64,000 nucleotides of DNA from UBA5868 sp964482025 (GTDB lineage Bacteria; Pseudomonadota; Gammaproteobacteria; Pseudomonadales; Cellvibrionaceae), in the NCBI GenBank assembly GCA_964482025.1, contig CAYZVN010000002.1, positions 1 through 64,000 on the forward strand, read 5' to 3'. Positions within the stretch are counted from its first letter, which is position 1. Every line of letters begins with the position of its first letter. The notes beneath the pieces are model-generated. The model saw nothing but the letters and a program-made list of their open reading frames with translations. It ran no database searches and was not told the DNA's origin. Below are positions 58,682 through 64,000 of the stretch, one piece after another. The translations under genes were made by a program, and so were the position numbers.

Positions 58682-59443
58682 TTAATTGTGTTTGGGCAGA
58701 GGATTGATCTGAATGCGACCATCCGCCAAGTATACTTGCACAGCTTCTTTCCAGTGATTGGTGCGCAGCACCTCATCAACCATAAATTGACCTGCTACAG
58801 CGACCAGTTCGGCCTCTTGGCTGCCGCAAAAAATGCGTGCGTCCTCATTGCCCTGAACACCGGCGAGAGCGCGGCCGCGCAGGGCGCCGTATATATGAAT
58901 GTTGCCGTCCGCCAACACCTCAGCTCCAGCCGATACTGCGGCCATGACAATAAGGTCGCCGCCACGCGCGTAGATCTGCTGGCCGGAGCGAATAGGGGTG
59001 GTGATGATACGGGTGGGGACGGCGTGTACGGCTGGGGGCGGATTGGCTTCGGCCGCTACTTGCTCGGTTTCTTCGGTTAGTTCGCTCTGCTTGGCCCGGC
59101 TGCGAGGTAAAACGGCCAACCCTAATTTGCCGCACTCGTTTTGCAGGCGCGCATTTGCGCCGCGAGCGGCGGTGGGCATTAAGGTAAGGTCGCGGCAGAT
59201 AAGGCAGAGACCGGCTAAATCGAGGGCGTCTTGCTCGCTTTCGGTCAGCAACTCAAACCCAAACACCAGCGGCGAGCGCTGAAAAAAAGCGGGGGATTGA
59301 GTAACTTTTTCTTCTAGCTCAAGCTGGATGGCAGAGAGATCGGCGCTTTTCAGCTCCAGCAGCGTCATCGGGAAGAGGCCGCCCTTTAGCTGGAAGCTTT
59401 CCGGACGATCCACTGTGGACGCACGTTGGGCAGATTTGCTCAT
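58682..59443 (-). CDS. minC: Septum site-determining protein MinC
   Basis: MinC inhibits FtsZ polymerisation. The 253-residue protein has an N-terminal domain (QLKGGLFPMTLLELKSADL), a linker rich in Glu and Pro, and the C-terminal beta-helical domain that binds MinD and FtsZ: RSGQQIYARGGDLIVMAAVSAGAEVLADGNIHIYGALRGRALAGVQGN. First gene of minCDE. Confidence 0.96.
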   Translation of the reverse strand: MSKSAQRASTVDRPESFQLKGGLFPMTLLELKSADLSAIQLELEEKVTQSPAFFQRSPLVFGFELLTESEQDALDLAGLCLICRDLTLMPTAARGANARLQNECGKLGLAVLPRSRAKQSELTEETEQVAAEANPPPAVHAVPTRIITTPIRSGQQIYARGGDLIVMAAVSAGAEVLADGNIHIYGALRGRALAGVQGNEDARIFCGSQEAELVAVAGQFMVDEVLRTNHWKEAVQVYLADGRIQINPLPKHN

Positions 59444-59679
59444 TGGCGCAGGTGATTCCTAATGGACGGTTCAGGGAAATTGTATTTATAGAAGCAATCG
59501 CACAAAAATGCCTGCTTGGCGCGCTTCTGTGTTTGCCTCTTATTTAACGTTGGTTTGGACCAATCTTATAAACGACCAAGAATAATCTAATTGGTCACAA
59601 ATCAAAAGGGACGGTGGAAGAAGATGGCTTTGGGATGGTTTTCCGGGGGCCCGGTCGGCGCCGAAACCCCCGGGGAAGA

Positions 59680-59991
59680 TTAGTCCGCAGGGGGGCGGTC
59701 GTAGCGATGAGCAGCGGTGGCGCCTTTGCGGTGGGACAGCGCGGCCCCCAGTTTTTTCGCCGCCTCGCCTATGGCGACATACAAGTCGATGTCTGTGCCT
59801 TCAACGGAGACAGTGGCACCAAGAAATTGGGTGGTCGCTTCAACACTCTGTTGGTTGCGCTCCACTCGGACGATGACAGAAAGAGAGTCGAGGGAAGGGT
59901 GGTGGGTTTTGACCTTTGAAAATTTGCTCTGCACAGCCGCACGGATTCCGTCGGTAATGTCGACATGGTGGCCGGATAAATTAATTTGCAT
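59680..59991 (-). CDS. hpf: Short ribosome hibernation-promoting factor (HPF/YfiA family)
   Basis: The 103-residue protein fits short HPF: MQINLSGHHVDITDGIRAAVQSKFSKVKTHHPSLDSLSVIVRVERNQQSVEATTQF then VSVEGTDIDLYVAIGEAAKKLGAALSHRKG. Together with RMF it promotes 100S ribosomes in stationary phase. In many gammaproteobacteria hpf is next to rpoN; here it stands between minC and rsmE, and rmf is also in this window. Whether a second copy lies near rpoN cannot be seen. AGAAGGAAGGTTG precedes the ATG. Confidence 0.92.
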   Translation of the reverse strand: MQINLSGHHVDITDGIRAAVQSKFSKVKTHHPSLDSLSVIVRVERNQQSVEATTQFLGATVSVEGTDIDLYVAIGEAAKKLGAALSHRKGATAAHRYDRPPAD

Positions 59992-60192
59992 AACAACCTT
60001 CCTTCTTTTTGTGGATTGCTAATTAAACATGAAGCCAAACAGGGGAAATATCAAGTCTCTCCCAAAATCTATTTGACTATGGGGCGTGACGGCGCGTTTT
60101 GACACAAGTCATAAATGTAGGCTTGTGCAGCGGTTGACCCGATCGCCGCGACCACACCAAATCTGAGTGTGGCGCTGGCCAGAGGTTCCCGC

Positions 60193-60903
60193 TTAGAACA
60201 GTTTAGCGAGTAGCACCGGGATTGCCGTCTCCACCCGCAAAATCCGCTGGCCGAGCTGAATCGGTTGGAACCCCAAGTCGGCAAATTGGCGGACTTCCTG
60301 ATCGAGAAACCCCCCTTCCGGCCCCACCGCGAGCAGTGTCGGTGTCCCGGTTTCGGCGCGCGGCGCAGCGTAATCGCCGGGGTGGGCGATCAATCGTCGG
60401 AAATTGTGGCAGCGTGCGGGAAGAACGTCTTCAATGAAAGGACGGAAGCGAGTGTGGTATTCCACTTGCGGCAGTTGAGTGGCTTTGCCCTGTTCCAGGC
60501 CCAGCAGCAGTTGTTCGCGTACCGCTTCTGGTTTGAGCAACGGGGTCTGCCAAAAGCTCTTCTCCACGCGCGCCGTCTGAATAAGGCAGAGCTTTTCCAC
60601 GCCCATGGTGGCGATGGTCTGCAGAGTACGCTGGAGCATTTTCGGGCGCGGTAGCCCCAGAATTAGGGTTATCGGCAAAGTGGCAGGCGGCGGCTGGTCG
60701 AGCGTGTCGAGGTTGAGGATGACGGCGGTGTCATTGACGTTCGCGACTTCCCCGTAGCCTTGCAGGCCGTTCACTTTGCCGACGCTTAGGCGCGTTCCCG
60801 GCTGAACTTTTAGGACGGAGGTCAGGTGCAGATGGCGGCGGCCAGTGAGTTGGACCTGGGTTGGACTGATGAAGTCCCGGTCCTCAAGAACAATCAGATT
60901 CAT
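60193..60903 (-). CDS. rsmE: 16S rRNA (uracil-1498-N3) methyltransferase RsmE
   Basis: RsmE methylates U1498 of 16S rRNA. The 236-residue protein has the N-terminal PUA-like part (RRHLHLTSVLKVQPGTRLSVGKVNG) and the SPOUT knot domain with LGLPRPKMLQRTLQTIATMGVEKLCLIQTARVEKSFW, the SAM-binding GPEGGF and LRVETAIPVLLA. The ATG is only 12 bases from the end of tRNA-Arg on the same strand. Confidence 0.96.
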   Translation of the reverse strand: MNLIVLEDRDFISPTQVQLTGRRHLHLTSVLKVQPGTRLSVGKVNGLQGYGEVANVNDTAVILNLDTLDQPPPATLPITLILGLPRPKMLQRTLQTIATMGVEKLCLIQTARVEKSFWQTPLLKPEAVREQLLLGLEQGKATQLPQVEYHTRFRPFIEDVLPARCHNFRRLIAHPGDYAAPRAETGTPTLLAVGPEGGFLDQEVRQFADLGFQPIQLGQRILRVETAIPVLLAKLF

Positions 60904-60915
60904 GGTGTTTACCTA

Positions 60916-60990
60916 TGGCGTTCCCGACTGGAATCGAACCAGTATCTAGCCCTTAGGAGGGGCTCGTTCTGTCCATTAAACTACGGGAAC
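60916..60990 (-). tRNA. tRNA-Arg (CCT)
   Basis: On the minus strand the cloverleaf closes fully: acceptor GTTCCCG/CGGGAAC, anticodon stem AGCCC/GGGCT around loop CTCCTAA (anticodon CCT), T-arm ACTGG/CCAGT around TTCGATT, discriminator G and an encoded CCA (complement 60916-60918). It is directly upstream of rsmE. Confidence 0.97.
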
Positions 60991-61052
60991 GGGGCCGCGC
61001 ATTGTAGCAACTTAAGGGTGCGCGTCAAAACCTGTAATGACTTGGTGTTTGT

Positions 61053-61775
61053 ATGTCGGCACTTAGCATCATTATTCCTGTGAACTCCGATATTCGGGGG
61101 TTTAAAGGTTTTTTGGACCGGTTGCTGCAGGCGGTCGCGCCGCTTAATGGCAGCGACATTATTGTGGTGGATGGCACGGCTGGTGGGGCTGTGGCCTCAA
61201 TTGGTCGCCGCGCTGGGGTGTGCGTTATCCGTGGCCAGGGGAGACGGCTGAGGCAAATGTATTTAGGTGCGACCTATGCGCACAGTGACTATTTGTTATT
61301 TATCGAGCCTCATATCACTTTGCCGGCGGATTTCGCCGATATCTGGTGGAGCACTCGCCGGGCAGGGCCGGGGTGGGGTTTCTTTCCGTTGCGCGCTCAG
61401 CAAGCGCCGTGGAGGTTGCGTTGGCTGGCAAAGATGATCTCGCTGCGGTCGCGCCTATCCGGAATTGCCGTCGAAGATCAGCCGCTTTTTGTGCGGCGCG
61501 ATCTATGGAACTCGGCCAGTGGCTCAGAGGAACTTAAGCAGGATCGTTTTTTTGACTTGTGCCATCGACTACGCACGATCGCGTTCCCCTGGGTGATGCG
61601 CCAGTCGGTGGAAACGCAAGGCGCCCCTTGGAAGGATGCCAGTTTGGGCCGGCTTCTATGTGCGAGCTTGTCTTCGCGCCTGCATCTAGTGGCGAGCGAA
61701 TCGCCGTCCGTCGGCGTGCGGCCGCTCAGCACAAAAGCGAATACCGGGCGCAAGCACACACCGGAACTGCCGTGA
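61053..61775 (+). CDS. Family 2-type glycosyltransferase (TIGR04283-like, divergent)
   Basis: The 240-residue protein begins SIIIPVNSDIRGFKGFLDRLL and has IIVVDGTAGG and RGQGRRLRQMYLGATYAHSDYLLFIEPHITLPADF, which align with the TIGR04283 glycosyltransferase pattern in which the last part normally reads HADT. Here the acidic metal-binding motif is replaced (EPHIT), so catalysis may be altered. It is divergent from tRNA-Arg-rsmE and convergent with flgN. The substrate is unknown. Confidence 0.8.
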   Translation: MSALSIIIPVNSDIRGFKGFLDRLLQAVAPLNGSDIIVVDGTAGGAVASIGRRAGVCVIRGQGRRLRQMYLGATYAHSDYLLFIEPHITLPADFADIWWSTRRAGPGWGFFPLRAQQAPWRLRWLAKMISLRSRLSGIAVEDQPLFVRRDLWNSASGSEELKQDRFFDLCHRLRTIAFPWVMRQSVETQGAPWKDASLGRLLCASLSSRLHLVASESPSVGVRPLSTKANTGRKHTPELP

Positions 61776-61788
61776 GAGCGACGCCGCC

Positions 61789-62274
61789 TCAGGCTTCGCC
61801 GAGTTTTTGGAAGTTGTAGCCGGCGCCGCGCCCACCTTTGGCGTTATAGAGCGGGTCGCTTTCGTCTTTGCCGCGAACGAGGGCGAGCAGGCGTGAGAAG
61901 ACTTGTTGATTGCGCGCCAGCAATTTGCCGTTGATCTCGTTTTCTTCCTGGCATTGACGCAACAGGCTGCGGAATTCATCCCATTCGCCTTGGGCTTGCG
62001 GCAGGGTGGTGCGAATTAATTCGCCCCATATATCCTCGGTCGTTTCATTGGGTTTGTGCTGCTCCGCCACCCATGCACTGCGCTGTCGAGCGCTCTGTTC
62101 CAGGTGGATGAGATTGGCGGATTTGTTCTGGATGATGCCTTCAAGGGCGTCGGCATCGCGAGCCTGGAGCGCCTCGCGTTCTTGCTCGAGCAGTTGGAGC
62201 AGGGCGCGGCAGGCGTCAATGTCCTGGCGGATATGCTGTTGCAGGTTTTCTTGAGTGAGAGCAGTCTGAGTCAT
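61789..62274 (-). CDS. flgN: Flagellar export chaperone FlgN
   Basis: FlgN is the chaperone of the hook-filament junction proteins FlgK and FlgL. The 161-residue helical protein starts TQENLQQHIRQDIDACRALLQLLEQEREALQARD and ends with a tail of the type ESDPLYNAKG, the pattern of this family. It follows flgM by 32 bases in the same operon. Confidence 0.92.
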   Translation of the reverse strand: MTQTALTQENLQQHIRQDIDACRALLQLLEQEREALQARDADALEGIIQNKSANLIHLEQSARQRSAWVAEQHKPNETTEDIWGELIRTTLPQAQGEWDEFRSLLRQCQEENEINGKLLARNQQVFSRLLALVRGKDESDPLYNAKGGRGAGYNFQKLGEA

Positions 62275-62306
62275 CGGGGCCCCCTAGAGCCTGGGTGATT
62301 GCGAAT

Positions 62307-62618
62307 TTATCCCAACCCGTCCTGCGCCAACATACGCTCGGCAATTGCGTCGCTGTCAATGCTGTAGCGCCCTTCGGCTATTGCCTGGCGCACCGCGGCC
62401 ACTTTAGCCTCGTCCACATCACCACTTTGCATAACCGCCTGCTCTAAACGACCGAGGGTTTGGGCTTGGCTGCTCAAAGAGACGTTGTCTCCAGTAGCGG
62501 GCTTGGATTGACGGGCAGCAGCTTCGGACTCTCCCGAAGGGCTGGGTTTTGCCTTGACGTTGCCGGATGCGGTATTGGCGCTCCGGTTCAGGCTGGGGTT
62601 GCTAGGATCTATAACCAT
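62307..62618 (-). CDS. flgM: Anti-sigma-28 factor FlgM
   Basis: FlgM holds sigma-28 (FliA) inactive until it is exported through the finished hook-basal body. The 103-residue protein has a disordered N-terminal half and the C-terminal FliA-binding part VSLSSQAQTLGRLEQAVMQSGDVDEAKVAAVRQAIAEGRYSIDSDAIAERML. A consensus sigma-28 promoter stands about 50 bases upstream. Confidence 0.95.
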   Translation of the reverse strand: MVIDPSNPSLNRSANTASGNVKAKPSPSGESEAAARQSKPATGDNVSLSSQAQTLGRLEQAVMQSGDVDEAKVAAVRQAIAEGRYSIDSDAIAERMLAQDGLG

Positions 62619-62669
62619 AAATACGTAACCGTTGACAGATGACTGACCTAACTGCGTTTCTCAACCGGT

Positions 62670-62696
62670 TTATCGGCATCTACCACACAAACTTTA
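62670..62696 (-). promoter_or_regulatory. Sigma-28 (FliA) promoter of flgMN
   Basis: On the minus strand TAAAGTTT, eleven bases and GCCGATAA form an exact match to the FliA consensus. The -10 element ends about 50 bases before the flgM ATG, and flgA ends upstream. Confidence 0.93.
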
Positions 62697-62792
62697 AGGT
62701 GCTTTAGCGCTTTTTCTTTATCCGACCACCCGAAATCGCGAATTGAGCGCGAAAGTGTGACCTGGTTCCGGTTTCCCGGCAAGGTCTGGCGA

Positions 62793-63503
62793 TTACAGGG
62801 CGACACGGGCTTTTCCTGGCGCAATGATTTCGGCGTCGACAATGCGCGACGATTTTTCATTGCGCACGCGGATTTGCTCACCCACTTCACCGCTGGCCAG
62901 CGCGGTGCCAGTAGTAACCACTAAGATGCCTCCCGTGCCTGCCTCAAGAATGACTCTATCGCCTTTGCGAACCACTTGTGGCGCTTTGAGATGGGAGACG
63001 CGCACCGGTTCACCGGCGTCCAAACGCCGCTTTAGCTCTTTGCCAATAACCTCTTGAGGCTCGAATATCAGGCCGAACCCGCCGTGATTGGTACTCATGC
63101 GGCGCTGCACCACATCGCCCGGCATAAGCACCGTACCGCGGGCCAAACTGCGCGCGACGACGGTTACTTTGGCGAAGGTCTCGATCCGCGCCGGGACGTA
63201 GATTGTCCAGGGCTTGGGCGAGCCGCAGCTCACTTTCACCGAGAGGTTGCTGCCATAAGGGCGGGGCGAGGTAATCTCCTGGCTCAAGGGCGAGGCGCAC
63301 TTGGCTAAGCGCAGACGGCTATCCAAATTTGCTACCGCGACTTCTATATCGCCTGGTGCAACACCCATGTATTCACCTGCCAAGGTATCCAACAAATAGG
63401 CTTCCACCCCGCTGCGTAGCGCCTCGGGGCTCTCGATGGTCTCGGCGTGGCTCATCATCGCAAGCAAGCAAATCACGCCGCAGAAAAAAAGGCGGTGTCC
63501 CAT
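62793..63503 (-). CDS. flgA: Flagellar basal body P-ring assembly chaperone FlgA
   Basis: FlgA is a periplasmic chaperone for FlgI in P-ring assembly. The 236-residue protein has a signal peptide (LFFCGVICLLAMMSHA) and the SAF-type domain (KVTVVARSLARGTVLMPGDVVQRRM, EVIGKELKRRLDAGEPVR, RKGDRVILEAGTGGILVVTTGTALASGEVGEQIRVRN). It is divergent from cheV. Confidence 0.95.
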   Translation of the reverse strand: MGHRLFFCGVICLLAMMSHAETIESPEALRSGVEAYLLDTLAGEYMGVAPGDIEVAVANLDSRLRLAKCASPLSQEITSPRPYGSNLSVKVSCGSPKPWTIYVPARIETFAKVTVVARSLARGTVLMPGDVVQRRMSTNHGGFGLIFEPQEVIGKELKRRLDAGEPVRVSHLKAPQVVRKGDRVILEAGTGGILVVTTGTALASGEVGEQIRVRNEKSSRIVDAEIIAPGKARVAL

Positions 63504-63670
63504 TGTTAGTGTCCTATGCTTAATGAGTAGTGGCGCCCACGATCAAACTGTCAAAAAAATGTCGCCAAATTGTCGATTAACTGGGATATGAAGCTTCAAT
63601 GCAAAGCTTGTGCCTGTATCAATAAAGCGCGCCGAGAGGTCTCAAGTGTTGGAATTTTTGAGGAAGTAAT

Positions 63671-64000
63671 ATGGCCGGCGTTCTCGATAACGTAAATCAG
63701 CGTACCACCCTGGTGGGACAAAACCGCCTGGAATTATTGCTGTTCAGCTTAGGCGGTCGCCAACTTTATGGCATTAACGTATTTAAGGTTAAAGAAGTTC
63801 TGCAATGCCCGCACTTGAATGAAATACCCAAGCGCAACCCGGTGGTGCGCGGCGTTGCGCATATTCGCGGCGGTACAATTCCGATTATGGATTTGCGCCA
63901 GGCAACCGGCGCCAGCCCGCTGACCAATGTTCAGGATTGTTTCGTGATCATCACCGAATACAATCGCTCCACCCAAGGGTTTTTGGTGAGCTCCGTCGAG
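63671..64000 (+). CDS. cheV: Chemotaxis protein CheV, 5' part
   Basis: The window ends after 110 codons of a gene beginning MAGVLDNVNQRTTLVGQNRLELLLFSL, then a CheW-like domain (YGINVFKVKEVL, GVAHIRGGTIPIMDLRQATG). This N-terminus and its position beside flgA match CheV, a CheW-receiver fusion; the receiver part would lie beyond the window. GAGGAAGTAAT precedes the ATG. A CheW alone cannot be fully excluded. Confidence 0.9.
   Translation, partial: MAGVLDNVNQRTTLVGQNRLELLLFSLGGRQLYGINVFKVKEVLQCPHLNEIPKRNPVVRGVAHIRGGTIPIMDLRQATGASPLTNVQDCFVIITEYNRSTQGFLVSSVE

Noticed and set aside
59520..59600. Several TTGGT/ACCAA arms upstream of minC
   Set aside because: Short arms with irregular spacing; no regulator can be named and chance is likely in AT-rich sequence.
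60069..60192. Open frame following the rsmE stop (SATLRFGVVAAIGSTAAQAYIYDL)
   Set aside because: It is short, out of frame with rsmE and lacks a start; no family recognised.
63540..63670. A sigma-28-like sequence ahead of cheV
   Set aside because: GTCGATTAA and GCCGAGAG resemble the -10 element, but neither has a matching -35 at the right spacing.
1..64000. CRISPR arrays, insertion sequences, prophage or attachment sites
   Set aside because: I saw no regularly spaced repeats, transposase or integrase genes, or duplicated tRNA ends in the window.

Overview
This window looks like a chromosomal segment of a gammaproteobacterium of the Cellvibrionaceae type (relatives of Saccharophagus, Teredinibacter and Cellvibrio). 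Three things suggest this. Two predicted lipoproteins, one of them a GH5 glycanase, carry long polyserine linkers, a hallmark of that group. Gene order resembles Pseudomonas (nadK-phosphoesterase-rhomboid-pepN, moxR-bat cluster next to the large NAD-glutamate dehydrogenase, pyrD near rmf and rlmKL). Motility genes are arranged as flgN-flgM-flgA-cheV. Taxonomy is inferred from the proteins only. Two runs of exactly 100 N (13378-13477 and 46212-46311) are assembly gaps, and both fall inside genes.

Layout: (1) 1-12.1 kb: the end of a tRNA-Asp, an unknown coiled-coil protein, a PLP enzyme, a double cyclic-nucleotide-binding/rhodanese fusion, then nadK, a metallophosphoesterase, a rhomboid protease, a YeaC-like protein, pepN, a cytochrome b561 and YceI. 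(2) 12.1-21.7 kb, minus strand: a polyserine propeller-like lipoprotein, then a tightly overlapping moxR-DUF58-DUF4381-batA-batB-batD operon behind a hairpin-rich leader. (3) 21.8-28 kb: the 180-kDa type NAD-glutamate dehydrogenase, DUF2835 and pyrD. (4) 28-37 kb: an accessory stretch of envelope and stress genes (DUF2939, PNPOx-like, DUF2383 ferritin-like, ybhP-clsB-ybhN, DUF1328, PLDc_N, lipocalin, an orphan glycosyltransferase), ending at rmf. (5) 37-50 kb: rlmKL-uvrB, an ATM1-type ABC exporter, an orphan hcp, fumC, acnA (split by a gap) and an MFS transporter. (6) 50-52 kb: a two-gene DNA-repair pair (radical SAM plus TIGR03915-type) behind a LexA box. (7) 52-57.5 kb: a GH5 lipoprotein, DUF72, and a PepSY protein beside an OmpR/HK two-component system. 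(8) 57.5-61.8 kb: minCDE, hpf, rsmE abutting tRNA-Arg(CCU), and a divergent glycosyltransferase. (9) 61.8-64 kb: flgN, flgM with a consensus sigma-28 promoter, flgA, and the start of cheV.

The best candidate for a little-studied system is the SOS-box-controlled radical-SAM/TIGR03915 pair at 50090-52145. Other points worth checking are two elaborate hairpin regions (the moxR leader and the PepSY-response regulator spacer), the rsmE mRNA that begins at a tRNA 3' end, the orphan hcp, and the gap in acnA, whose 100-N length is clearly wrong because the coding frame changes across it.
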